Below, one piece after another: positions 53,578-62,083 of a DNA stretch of 64,000 bases (the first letter of the stretch is position 1; each line of letters begins with the position of its first letter). The position numbers were made by a program, and so were the translations under genes. This stretch comes from Methylocystis hirsuta (GTDB lineage: Bacteria; Pseudomonadota; Alphaproteobacteria; Rhizobiales; Beijerinckiaceae). Location of the stretch: contig NZ_QWDD01000001.1 of the NCBI RefSeq assembly GCF_003722355.1, positions 2,108,001-2,172,000 of the forward strand. The letters are read 5' to 3'. The notes under the pieces are model-generated. The model was not told where the DNA came from and searched no databases. It saw only the letters and a program-made list of their open reading frames with translations.

Positions 53578-53722
53578 AACTATTCAGGCTACGTCTCAAC
53601 CACCTGCGCCTCCAGACGACTGGCGCTGGCCGGCCCGCGCCATGTGACTTTCCCGCCGGCGTCTTGCATTATCACGATGGACAAGCGCTCCAGTCGAACC
53701 TTCGGCCGCCCGGGCGGACTAC

Positions 53723-55756
53723 ATGACCCATCCTTTCTATTGTCTGCACACGCATGGCTTCATCCGAGTCGCCGTCGCGACGCCGAACGTGCGAGTCGCC
53801 GATCCGGCTTTCAATGTCGCGCGGACGATCGAACTGGCGCGCCAAGCCGATCACCACGGCGCTTCGCTGACGCTGTTTCCCGAATTGGGATTGTCCTCAT
53901 ATGCGATCGACGATCTCTTGCAGCAGGAGGCGCTGCTCAATGCCGTCGACGCGGCGATCGTCGAACTCGTCGAGGCTTCCTGCAGCATTCATACGCTGAT
54001 CGTCGTCGGCGCGCCGCTGCGCCACCGCGGCCGTCTCTATAATTGCGCCGTGGCGATCCTGCGCGGCCGCGTGCTCACCGTGACGCCGAAGGTCTATCTG
54101 CCGAACTATCGCGAGTTTTACGAACAGCGCCATTTCGCCTCGGGCGCATTCATCTCTGGCGAGGACATCAAGGTCGCCGGACAAACCGCGCCCTTCGGTT
54201 CCGATACGCTTCTTGAAGCGACGGATTTCCCCGGACTCGTGATCCATACCGAGATTTGCGAGGACGTATGGGTTCCGATCCCGCCGTCGTCGCGTGCGGC
54301 TCTGGCGGGCGCGACCGTGTTGCTCAATCTCTCGGCGTCGAATGCGATCGTCGGCAAATCCGACTATCGCGAAATGCTATGCAGCGCGCATTCGGCGCGC
54401 TGCCTAGCGGCCTATCTCTATTCGGCGGCGGGGCAGGGCGAGTCGACGACGGACCTCGCCTGGGACGGAGAAGCGCTGATCTGCGAGAGGGGTGAGGTTC
54501 TCGCCAAGGCGCCGCGCTTTTCCGACGAACCGCAGCTGACGCTCGCCGATGTCGATATCGGCCGCTTACTTGCCGAGCGGCTGCGGCAGGGGACATTCGG
54601 CGCCTGCGCCGACGTGGAGCAGGGCGCGACGAATTACCGTCGCATTGCTTTCGAACTCGCCGCGTCTTGCGACCGCGATCTTGGGTTTCTGCGCGAGGTC
54701 GGACGCTTTCCCTTTGTCCCGGCGGATGAAACGCGGCTCGCCGAGCTGTGTTTCGAGGCGTTCAACATACAATCGCACGGTCTCGAACAACGGCTGCGCG
54801 CCACGAAAATCAAAAAGGCGGTGATCGGCGTCTCTGGCGGACTCGACTCCACTCAGGCGCTGCTCGTCGCGGTGACGGCGATGGATGCGCTCGGTCTGCC
54901 GCGCGAAAATGTGCTCGGCTTCACTCTGCCGGCCTTCGCCACGAGCGAAAGCACCAAGGCCAACGCCTGGCGGTTGATGCGCGCGCTCGGCGTCACCGCG
55001 CAGGAAATCGATGTCACTGCGGCGTGCAAGCAAATGCTCGCCGACATCGATCACCCGGCTGCGCGAGGAGAAGCGGTTTACGACACGACTTACGAGAATG
55101 TGCAGGCGGGCGCGCGCACGTCGCTGCTGTTTCGTCTTGCCAATCGCCATGGCGCGCTCGTCATTGGCACCGGCGATCTTTCCGAACTCGCGCTCGGCTG
55201 GTCCACCTATGGCGTTGGCGATCAGATGTCGCATTACAACGTCAACGCCTCGGTTCCCAAGACGCTCATTCAGCACCTGATCCGCTGGTGCGCCCGCGAT
55301 GCGCGCTTCGGCGCCGAGACGGTCGGCGTGCTCGATGACATTCTCGCGACGGAAATCTCCCCTGAGCTTGTGCCCGGAGAAGCGAGACAGCGGACCGAGG
55401 AAACGGTCGGGCCATATGCGCTGCAGGACTTCAATCTTTATTACGCGACGCGATATGGATTTGCGCCGGCGAAGATCGCTTTTCTCGCTTGGCGCGCTTG
55501 GCGGCATGAGGCTGCGGGATCATGGCCTGTAGGCGTCGGCGAAGAGGACAAGGTCGCCTATGACCTGTCGACGATCAAACATTGGCTCGGCGTTTTCGTG
55601 AAGCGATTCTTTGAGGGAAGCCAGTTCAAGCGATCGGCGCTGCCCAATGGCCCCAAAGTCAGTTCGGGAGGATCCCTGTCGCCGCGCGGCGATTGGCGCG
55701 CGCCATCGGATTCGGTCGCGGACGCGTGGCTGAGTTCGCTGGAGGACATTCCCTGA
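53723..55756 (+). CDS. nadE: Glutamine-dependent NAD+ synthetase
   Basis: The 677-residue, two-domain enzyme makes NAD from deamido-NAD. The N-terminal nitrilase-type glutaminase has its Glu in FPELGLSSY, Lys in [14 protein letters not shown] and Cys in HTEICEDVW. The C-terminal synthetase has the ATP loop [13 protein letters not shown] and later [16 protein letters not shown]. This is the long fused form typical of alphaproteobacteria. It is monocistronic; the 145-base gap after doc holds no clear gene. Confidence 0.96.
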   Translation: MTHPFYCLHTHGFIRVAVATPNVRVADPAFNVARTIELARQADHHGASLTLFPELGLSSYAIDDLLQQEALLNAVDAAIVELVEASCSIHTLIVVGAPLRHRGRLYNCAVAILRGRVLTVTPKVYLPNYREFYEQRHFASGAFISGEDIKVAGQTAPFGSDTLLEATDFPGLVIHTEICEDVWVPIPPSSRAALAGATVLLNLSASNAIVGKSDYREMLCSAHSARCLAAYLYSAAGQGESTTDLAWDGEALICERGEVLAKAPRFSDEPQLTLADVDIGRLLAERLRQGTFGACADVEQGATNYRRIAFELAASCDRDLGFLREVGRFPFVPADETRLAELCFEAFNIQSHGLEQRLRATKIKKAVIGVSGGLDSTQALLVAVTAMDALGLPRENVLGFTLPAFATSESTKANAWRLMRALGVTAQEIDVTAACKQMLADIDHPAARGEAVYDTTYENVQAGARTSLLFRLANRHGALVIGTGDLSELALGWSTYGVGDQMSHYNVNASVPKTLIQHLIRWCARDARFGAETVGVLDDILATEISPELVPGEARQRTEETVGPYALQDFNLYYATRYGFAPAKIAFLAWRAWRHEAAGSWPVGVGEEDKVAYDLSTIKHWLGVFVKRFFEGSQFKRSALPNGPKVSSGGSLSPRGDWRAPSDSVADAWLSSLEDIP

Positions 55757-55820
55757 CAACGACAAACCGGCCGCTCACGAGAAGCGGTCGGCTCGTAACG
55801 TAAGGACGAGCGATGGCCGC

Positions 55821-55994
55821 TCAGGCGCGCCGGATCAGGCCGAGAACGACCGACACGACCAGCAGAATCAGCGCCAGCCAGAACAATATCCGCGCGCCAT
55901 CCACCGCGACGCCGGCGACGCCGCCAAATCCCAGAAAGCCGGCGATGAGAGCGACGACCAGAAACACGACGGCCCAATACAGAAGGTTGCCCAT
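55821..55994 (-). CDS. DUF1328 (YtjA-like) small membrane protein
   Basis: The 57-residue protein begins MGNLLYWAVVFLVVALIAG and contains FGGVAGVAVDGARILFW, then a second membrane helix (LALILLVVSVVLGLI) and an RRA end. This is the complete DUF1328 family profile. GGAGG lies seven bases before ATG 55994. Function is unknown, but the family is typically induced by general stress, matching the perfect EcfG promoter just upstream. Confidence 0.88.
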   Translation of the reverse strand: MGNLLYWAVVFLVVALIAGFLGFGGVAGVAVDGARILFWLALILLVVSVVLGLIRRA

Positions 55995-56026
55995 TTTTGA
56001 CCTCCGCGTGTGAACTCACGTCCTAG

Positions 56027-56051
56027 AACGCGTCTGCTCCACACATGTTCC
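56027..56051 (-). promoter_or_regulatory. EcfG (general stress) promoter of the DUF1328 gene
   Basis: On the minus strand GGAAC (56051-56047) is followed after exactly 16 bases by CGTT (56030-56027). This is the full alphaproteobacterial EcfG consensus without mismatch, 33 bases upstream of the DUF1328 start codon. Confidence 0.75.
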
Positions 56052-56159
56052 GAAGGCGTGACGCCGATCTAGCTGCGAGGCCGTGGTTGAGGGTCTCAAC
56101 GCCGTCATATTCCGCATTAAAATAGTTCTAATCGCGATCTCACTTGTCCCTAAGACGTT

Positions 56160-56825
56160 ATGTGCTACTCGCTCGAGGCAAGCATTACGGCTGGGCTCGG
56201 CCTGGGATTGGCCGGCTACGGCATGGTTGCGAAAGCGCTGCGCCACGACCGGCGCATGTTGCTGTTCGCCGCATTCCCGCTGGTGTTTTCTGCGCATCAG
56301 TTCGTCGAGGCTGCGGTGTGGCTCACGCGCGACGATCCTGCCGTCGGCCAGCCTTATCGTTATCTCTACACGCTGATCGCGTTTGCGGTTTGGCCCGTGC
56401 TGACGCCATTCGCCGCCGCCCATGCGGAGTCCGATCCTGAGCGAAGGCGTCTTTGGCGAACCATGGGCGGCATAGGCTTCGTCCTGGCCGCCTATCTCGT
56501 CGCGCAACTTGCCGGCGCAGACGGCATCGATCTCTCGGTGTATCGGCATTCTCTCGCCTATGACCCCCTATTTGAGCGGCCGCCGCTCGTGACCGACTTG
56601 CTCTATCTGGCGCTCACCGTCTCGCCGCTCATCTTCAGCGAGCGAAGGGCGATCAATATTTTCGGCGCAGCGGTGTTTTTGACGTTTGTCATGGCGCTCG
56701 CGGCCAATCGCCCCGCCTGGTATTCCGTCTGGTGTCTCGCTGCGGCGGTCTTCAGCCTGGTCATTGCGCTTGGCATCGAGGAGGAGCGCAGCTCTGACTA
56801 TGATGAGCTGGAAATGCAGCGCTAG
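56160..56825 (+). CDS. Multi-pass membrane protein, DUF6629-like
   Basis: The 221-residue protein begins MCYSLEASITAGLGLGLAG and has six to seven membrane helices; FSAHQFVEAAVW near residue 45 is the most family-like segment. Proteins starting MCxSxxAS with an HQxxE motif belong to an uncharacterised integral-membrane family that I tentatively place as DUF6629. The stop shares a four-base CTAG overlap with the convergent aminotransferase gene. Confidence 0.65.
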   Translation: MCYSLEASITAGLGLGLAGYGMVAKALRHDRRMLLFAAFPLVFSAHQFVEAAVWLTRDDPAVGQPYRYLYTLIAFAVWPVLTPFAAAHAESDPERRRLWRTMGGIGFVLAAYLVAQLAGADGIDLSVYRHSLAYDPLFERPPLVTDLLYLALTVSPLIFSERRAINIFGAAVFLTFVMALAANRPAWYSVWCLAAAVFSLVIALGIEEERSSDYDELEMQR

Positions 56826-57688
56826 TCGGTCCGGGACGTGTTCGTCGCCCATTCGATGTAGAGCCGGCGCAGCAGGCGACTCGTGTCGCCCGGCGCGCCA
56901 GATCCGATGGGGCGGCCATCGAGCGAGACGACCGGCAGCACAAGATTTGAGGCGCTCGTGAGGAAGGCTTCCTTCGCCTCATAGGCCTCGGCGACCGAGA
57001 AACTGCGCTCCTCGACGGTCAATCCTTCCCGCTCCGCGATCACCTGCACGGCTTTCCGTGTACAGCCGGGAAGAACCGCGGAGGAGTTTAGACGTGTCAC
57101 GAGCACGTTCGCGCCGGTGAGGATGAAGGCGGTCGAGGATGAGCCTTCGGTCACGAAACCCTCCTGATCGACCATCCAAGCCTCCTGGCAGCCGCCCTCG
57201 AGCGCCGCTTGCTTCGCCAGAACCTGCGCGAGCAGCGCCGTGCTCTTGATGTCGCGTCGCGCCCAGCGCAGATCCGGAACAGTGAGCACCTTCACGCCGG
57301 TTTCGGCGGCGGGCGAGGCGATGATGTTTTTCTTCTGAGCGAAGGCGACGAACGTCGGCGCCGCTTCCGCGGGAAACCCGAACTCGCGTTCGGCGGCGGC
57401 GCCTCTGGTGATCTGCAGATAGACGAGGCCTTCGCTCAAACCGTTTCTTGCGACGAGTTCGGCTTCGACTTCCGCGATGCGCGACACTGGAATGGGACTT
57501 CCGATACGCAGTTCGCGAAGGGAGCGCTCGAGGCGCGAAAGATGCGATTCATTATCGATCAGCCTTCCGCCGATGACGGCCGCAACCTCATAGACGCCGT
57601 CGGCGAACAGGAAGCCGCGGTCGAGAATCGACACGCGCGCCTCGTCGATGGGGATGTAAGCTCCGTTCACGTAAGCGATATCAGACAC
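56822..57688 (-). CDS. D-amino-acid aminotransferase (class IV PLP)
   Basis: The 288-residue enzyme has YVNGAYIPIDEARVSILDRGFLFADGVYEV at the front, the PLP lysine in DIKSTALLAQVLAKQAA, and EGSSSTAFIL with a late LVLPVVSLDGRPIGSG. The GVYEV segment and length favour D-alanine aminotransferase over branched-chain or aminodeoxychorismate types. GTG at 57688 is taken as the start since CGGAG precedes it; an ATG at 57715 is possible. D-glutamate supply for peptidoglycan is the likely use. Confidence 0.82.
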   Translation of the reverse strand: MSDIAYVNGAYIPIDEARVSILDRGFLFADGVYEVAAVIGGRLIDNESHLSRLERSLRELRIGSPIPVSRIAEVEAELVARNGLSEGLVYLQITRGAAAEREFGFPAEAAPTFVAFAQKKNIIASPAAETGVKVLTVPDLRWARRDIKSTALLAQVLAKQAALEGGCQEAWMVDQEGFVTEGSSSTAFILTGANVLVTRLNSSAVLPGCTRKAVQVIAEREGLTVEERSFSVAEAYEAKEAFLTSASNLVLPVVSLDGRPIGSGAPGDTSRLLRRLYIEWATNTSRTD

Positions 57689-57902
57689 GGTCGGCTCCGG
57701 GTGAGGGGAGCGCAATCTACAGCAGCGCTCGCGGCTTGTCCTGCCGCCGCTTCGGGCTCTATCGATGGGGCGGGAGATGCCTAAATAGAATGATCTGCGG
57801 CGGATCGCCCCTGAGGGCTCCTCGCGACCTCGGTTGCGGACGCCGTTGCGCTGGCGCGCGTGAGATACGGAAAACTGCGCTTACGGGCGGGAAGGGGGAT
57901 CC

Positions 57903-59303
57903 TTGGGCGAGGAAATCAAGACCACGGGCTTCACGCCCGCCGACAAGGCGCGCTTTGCCGGCCGGCTCGCGCAGGAAACGCATCTCGCCCGCGCCCTGTT
58001 TGAACAGGACAAATTTTCGCGTGACGGCCACATGGTCGGCTTCGAAATCGAAACCTGGATCGTCGATCACAATTATGCGCCGTCCTCGATCAACCAAAAT
58101 CTCCTGGAAGTCCTCAATCATCCGCTCGTCGTGCCGGAGCTGTCGCGGTTTAACGTCGAATTGAATTGCGCGCCTTTCCGCCTCGAAGGCGACGCGCTGA
58201 CGCAGGCGCACAATTCGCTGACGGATCTATGGGCGAAATGCAACGACGTGGCCCATCAACTCGACGCCAATCTGGTGATGATCGGCACGCTGCCCACGAT
58301 CCGCGACGCCGATCTGACGCTCGCCAATATGTCGCCGCTCAACCGCTATTATGCGCTCAACCAGGAAGTGCTTCGTCTGCGCGGAGGGCAGCCGTTGCAC
58401 GTCAACATCGCCGGCCGCGACCGCCTTGCGTCCCAGCACAAAGATGTGATGCTCGAGGCTGCGACGACCTCGTTTCAAATCCATCTCAAGGCCCCGGCCG
58501 ATCTGGCGCATCTCTATTACAACGCCTCGGTGGCGGCGTCGGGGCCGATCCTCGCGGCCTGCGGCAACGCGCCTTTCCTCTTCGGCAAGGCGTTGTGGGA
58601 GGAAACGCGCATTCCGCTTTTTGAACAGGCCGTGAAAGTGCCGGGCCCGTCCAGGGTCTCGATGGGCTCGGGCTATGCGACGCGATCGCTCATCGAAATC
58701 TTCGAGGAGAATTTGCGCGACTATGACGCGCTGCTTCCTATGGCTTTTGACGATCCGCCGGAGGCGATGCGGCATCTACGCCTGCACAATGGCGTCATCT
58801 GGCGCTGGAATCGCCCGCTGATCGGCTTCGATGAGGGCGGGGCGCCGCATCTGCGCATCGAACACCGCATTCTGCCCTCGGGACCGACCTTCATCGATAT
58901 GATGGCGAACGCCGCGCTCTATTTGGGTCTCGCGCGCGCCATCGCGATGAGCGGGAACGGCGGCGCCGGCGGCGTCGGCTTCGCTGACGCCAAACGAAAT
59001 TTTTACGCCGCGGCGCGTTTTGGCCTCGACGCCAAGCTCGAATGGCCGGGAGAAGGCGAGATCGCCGCCGATCGTCTGCTGCTCGAACGGCTCCTTCCCG
59101 ACGCCCGGGCGGGGCTGCGCGACCTTGGCGTCGCCGAAGCCGATTTCCTCGATATTATCGAAGCTCGGGTGCAGACGCGGCAGACCGGGGCGGCTTGGCA
59201 GCGAAAAGCCCTTGAGGCGCGCGACGGGGACCTTTATGGCCTGATGGCGGCCTATTGCGAGCGCCAGCGGAGCGGCGCGCCCGTCCATCAGTGGGAAACG
59301 TGA
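57903..59303 (+). CDS. Glutamate-cysteine ligase-like (GCS2 superfamily) protein
   Basis: The 466-residue protein has carboxylate-amine ligase features: MVGFEIETWIVDHNYAP with paired acids for metal/ATP, SRFNVELNCAPF and SMGSGYATRSLIEIFEENL. RIEHRILPSGPTFIDMMANAALYLGLA follows. It is therefore expected to join an amine to a carboxylate using ATP. It is not clearly a standard GshA, and the gene eight bases downstream encodes an M14-type hydrolase, suggesting a distinct product. A TTG start follows GGGAAGGGGGA. Confidence 0.75.
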   Translation: MGEEIKTTGFTPADKARFAGRLAQETHLARALFEQDKFSRDGHMVGFEIETWIVDHNYAPSSINQNLLEVLNHPLVVPELSRFNVELNCAPFRLEGDALTQAHNSLTDLWAKCNDVAHQLDANLVMIGTLPTIRDADLTLANMSPLNRYYALNQEVLRLRGGQPLHVNIAGRDRLASQHKDVMLEAATTSFQIHLKAPADLAHLYYNASVAASGPILAACGNAPFLFGKALWEETRIPLFEQAVKVPGPSRVSMGSGYATRSLIEIFEENLRDYDALLPMAFDDPPEAMRHLRLHNGVIWRWNRPLIGFDEGGAPHLRIEHRILPSGPTFIDMMANAALYLGLARAIAMSGNGGAGGVGFADAKRNFYAAARFGLDAKLEWPGEGEIAADRLLLERLLPDARAGLRDLGVAEADFLDIIEARVQTRQTGAAWQRKALEARDGDLYGLMAAYCERQRSGAPVHQWET

Positions 59304-59311
59304 GGAGAACA

Positions 59312-60367
59312 GTGACCGACGCGCCCTGCGCCCTGCTCGACCGGCTGCCCGACGGATTTCTCGACTGTCCCGCCAATCGCCTGAAGGACATCCTTCCCCG
59401 ACCGACCCTGTTCGACCTTCCGGGACGCGACCCACAACCGCTGTTCGTGTCTACGCTGCTGCACGGAAATGAGACGAGCGGGCTCGCCGCCGTGCAGGAG
59501 ATTTTGCGCCGTCACGCCGCGCGCGGGCTCAATCGGTCGCTCATTCTGTTCATCGGCAATGTCGACGCCGCGGCGGCGAATGTGCGCACGCTCCCGAGCC
59601 AGCGCGACTTCAACCGGGTGTGGCGCGGCACGGCCTTTCCCGATGATCCGCTCGCGCATATGGCGCGCTGGATTTACGAATATGTCGAGAAGCGCCGAGC
59701 GTTCGCCGCCGTCGACATCCATAACAACACCGGTTTCAATCCGCACTACAGCTGCATCACCAAGCTTGAGCCGAAATATGTCGCGCTTGCGCAGCTTTTC
59801 TCCCGCATTGTCGTGCATTTTCAGCGCCCGCGCGGCACCTGCGCGGCGGCCTTCGCCGAACTGTGTCCGGCGATCACCGTCGAATGCGGCAAGTCGGGCG
59901 CCGATGTGGGCGTGGCGCACGCCGTTGAATTGCTCGACGCCTGCCTCTCGATCGCAGAGCTTCCCGACCATGCGCCTGCCCCGCAGGACATCGAGTTGCT
60001 GCGCACATGCGCCATCGTGAAGCCGCCCGCCGGCGCAAGCTTTTCTTTCGACGGAACGCCGGCGGATTTCGTCTTCCGCCCCGATATCGACCATCTGAAT
60101 TTCAGCGAATTGGGCGCTGGGGCCTCTTTCGGCGCGTTGGGCCACGAAGGCGCGCGCCTCGAAGTCCTCTCCGGCGACGGATTCGACACGCCGCCGATCA
60201 ACTATTTCGATTACGCGGGCGGCGAAATCAGGCTCGCGCGCCCCGCCATCCCGGCCATGCTGACAGTTGATCGCCGCGCGGTGCAGCAGGATTGTCTATG
60301 CTATCTGATGCACCGCATCGGCATGGACGGTCTGGGATATAGCCGCACTGACGCGAACGCGCATTAG
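59312..60367 (+). CDS. M14/aspartoacylase-like zinc hydrolase
   Basis: The 351-residue protein has zinc ligands in STLLHGNETSGL (His and Glu) and the third His in AAVDIHNNTGFNPHY. RDFNRVW and the catalytic region VECGKSG follow, as in succinylglutamate desuccinylase/aspartoacylase proteins. It should cleave an N-acyl or amide bond of a small molecule. GAGGAG precedes the GTG start at 59312, eight bases after the ligase gene, so the two form one operon. Its stop shares a TTAG overlap with the convergent CusF-like gene. Confidence 0.8.
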   Translation: MTDAPCALLDRLPDGFLDCPANRLKDILPRPTLFDLPGRDPQPLFVSTLLHGNETSGLAAVQEILRRHAARGLNRSLILFIGNVDAAAANVRTLPSQRDFNRVWRGTAFPDDPLAHMARWIYEYVEKRRAFAAVDIHNNTGFNPHYSCITKLEPKYVALAQLFSRIVVHFQRPRGTCAAAFAELCPAITVECGKSGADVGVAHAVELLDACLSIAELPDHAPAPQDIELLRTCAIVKPPAGASFSFDGTPADFVFRPDIDHLNFSELGAGASFGALGHEGARLEVLSGDGFDTPPINYFDYAGGEIRLARPAIPAMLTVDRRAVQQDCLCYLMHRIGMDGLGYSRTDANAH

Positions 60368-60732
60368 GGTTTCTCCGGCCGCACGTCCTCGATGACATAG
60401 AGGCCCTTGGCGTCGCGACTGATCGTGAATTTGATCTTCATGCCCTTCGACAGGCTGGAGAGGTCGACGTTCGGCGCGACGCGAAACGCCATTGTCATGG
60501 GCGACATTTCCAGGGGACCCGAGACCGGACCATGCGTAATCATGATCCGTCGCTCGTCCGCGTCGACCGCCCGGACAACGCCCTCGCCTTGCCCCGTCGT
60601 CGTCTCCGGCTTTTCCGTCGCCTGGGCGACAGTGTAGCGCGGCGCGCCTTGAACTGCCGCGCTGGCCGCGGCACCGCCAATCCCGATAGAGATGGCGGCG
60701 CACGCCGCGACGCGCGCAAATCGCGTCTTCAT
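60364..60732 (-). CDS. CusF-like periplasmic copper-binding protein
   Basis: The 122-residue protein has a signal peptide (MKTRFARVAACAAISIGIGG, cleavage near ASA). Its small beta-barrel contains ITHGPVSGPLEMSPMTMAF, where the His and the MTM pair correspond to CusF copper ligands, but the usual Trp is a Met here. It should bind Cu(I) in the periplasm. It starts 30 bases after the Csp1-like gene on the same strand, so the two are likely cotranscribed. Confidence 0.8.
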   Translation of the reverse strand: MKTRFARVAACAAISIGIGGAAASAAVQGAPRYTVAQATEKPETTTGQGEGVVRAVDADERRIMITHGPVSGPLEMSPMTMAFRVAPNVDLSSLSKGMKIKFTISRDAKGLYVIEDVRPEKP

Positions 60733-60762
60733 CGAAGCTCCCGATCTTGCTGCTGAGGTCGG

Positions 60763-61206
60763 CTAGACTTTACGGCACTCTTCGGCGCATTTCTGGCACG
60801 CTTTGCCGCAGGCCACGCATTCGGCGATCTTCGGAAACTTGTCGCATTGTTTCTTGCAGTCCTCGCACATCAAAGCGACCGTTTTCGCCAGCGCGACGGT
60901 ATGCGACGAATTGAGCGCCGCCAGCGACGCCAGCGCATTGCATGCAGCGACAAGCTGCAGCGAGGCGTCCGCACATTCGGCCATGCTCGTGTCTTTCATC
61001 GCAAACATGCCAAGACAGTGCCGAAGGCAGTCATTGCCCGTGGAGACGCATTCGATGCTCGCATTTTCCAGGTTTTTGTAGAGCGGCGGATGCATATCCT
61101 CCATTTTGGCCGCGCTGTCCTGTTGGCCGGTCGCCTGAGCAAACGCTTGTGTGGCGGACACGACGGCGGCGGCGGTTCCGACTGCAATGAATTCGCGACG
61201 TTCCAT
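60763..61206 (-). CDS. csp1: Tat-exported copper storage protein (Csp1-like, DUF326 four-helix bundle)
   Basis: The 147-residue protein starts MERREFIAVGTAAAVV, a Tat signal (RRxF-like) with cleavage near AFAQ. The mature helical part contains 13 cysteines: spaced pairs in ECVSTGNDCLRHC, AEC and AAC, then a dense C-terminal set (CEDCKKQC, CVACGKACQKCAEEC). Thirteen inward-facing cysteines per four-helix bundle is the hallmark of Csp1 of Methylosinus trichosporium, which stores Cu(I) for particulate methane monooxygenase. CTGGAGAAAG precedes ATG 61206. Confidence 0.9.
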   Translation of the reverse strand: MERREFIAVGTAAAVVSATQAFAQATGQQDSAAKMEDMHPPLYKNLENASIECVSTGNDCLRHCLGMFAMKDTSMAECADASLQLVAACNALASLAALNSSHTVALAKTVALMCEDCKKQCDKFPKIAECVACGKACQKCAEECRKV

Positions 61207-61239
61207 GGTCTTTCTCCAGGTGGGCTTCACTATACTTAC

Positions 61240-61437
61240 CGAGGGGACCCGCTCGCGGATTCCATCGGGATGGCTGCGCTCATGTCATCTTCGAGGGATT
61301 CATTTGCGACCGCGACGCTCGCATCGAATTCGGCGCGGCTCGACGCTATGCGCGCCGCCGCGCCTGTATGGACCGTATAAATAGAGCGGCGCTCCCGCGG
61401 ACAAGGTCCTGACTGCGCCCTCGAACAAGGCATTCAT
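61240..61437 (-). pseudogene. Remnant of a DUF938-type methyltransferase gene
   Basis: Two overlapping minus-strand frames together recall the middle of DUF938 proteins. One reads GAPLYLYGPYRRGGAHS after an ATG at 61437; the other continues ASSRAEFDASVAVANESLEDD. A single frameshift near the AHS codons separates them, and both ends of the gene are missing. It lies directly upstream of csp1, and its decay may have brought that gene under new upstream DNA. Confidence 0.5.
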
Positions 61438-61514
61438 ATTTTTCTCTCAGTTGCAGGAGCAACGCCAAAGAAGCTCTACGTTGTTCAAATTGCACACTCA
61501 TGACGTGGGCTTAA

Positions 61515-61532
61515 GCTACGTCAAAACGTAGC
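61515..61532. promoter_or_regulatory. Inverted repeat upstream of a small hypothetical gene
   Basis: GCTACGT and ACGTAGC are perfect seven-base arms around CAAA. The site lies in an AT-richer 270-base gap (61438-61707) that otherwise holds no recognisable gene. It may be an operator or a transcript hairpin; no regulator can be named. Confidence 0.35.
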
Positions 61533-61707
61533 GATGTAAATACGGTCATCCACTCAAAGCGAAGCCCTTGGCTGTTCGTAGGCATGAAATTTGATGCGTC
61601 TCATGTGCGAAAGGCGGGCGCCTGACAGTTTCTGTCAAGAAGGGCGCCTGCGCGACGGCGTGCAAGAGCTCGTCGCCTGCTGTGTTGAACTGCCGTGGGT
61701 CTTGAAA

Positions 61708-62028
61708 ATGTCTCAGCGCTTCGAAATTGTCGCCTCAGAGCATCGGGCGTTTGTCGCAGTGGCGACGCTCCGTCTTCCTGGCCAGCCGGTGCGGCGCTTT
61801 ACCAAAGAAGAGGCGGCGATCCTTTCGCGGGCCCTCGACTCCGTCGCGACGGGCGAGCGCGGCGAACAGCAGATCTATATGAGCCCCATCGCCAGCGATC
61901 ATGACTTCGATGCGAGAGTCGAACCGAGCGGCGTTGTCCTCTCCTCTGAAGGTCACGGAGACGTCAAACTGGACTGGAGCGAAGCGCGCGCGCTGGCCGA
62001 ACAGTTGAGATCGTTTGCGTTCGGGTAG
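61708..62028 (+). CDS. Hypothetical protein (106 aa)
   Basis: I do not recognise this protein. From ATG 61708 it reads MSQRFEIVASEHRAFVAVATL, then KEEAAILSRALDSVATGERG and ends DWSEARALAEQLRSFAFG: alternating strands and helices without signal peptide or membrane helix. An in-frame ATG at 61591 gives a less likely 145-residue form. It stands alone between the copper genes and the EEP-family gene. Confidence 0.5.
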   Translation: MSQRFEIVASEHRAFVAVATLRLPGQPVRRFTKEEAAILSRALDSVATGERGEQQIYMSPIASDHDFDARVEPSGVVLSSEGHGDVKLDWSEARALAEQLRSFAFG

Positions 62029-62083
62029 CAGGGAACGGTTTACGCTTGAGCGGCGCGTTGGGGTTTACAAGCGGCGCCGCGGT

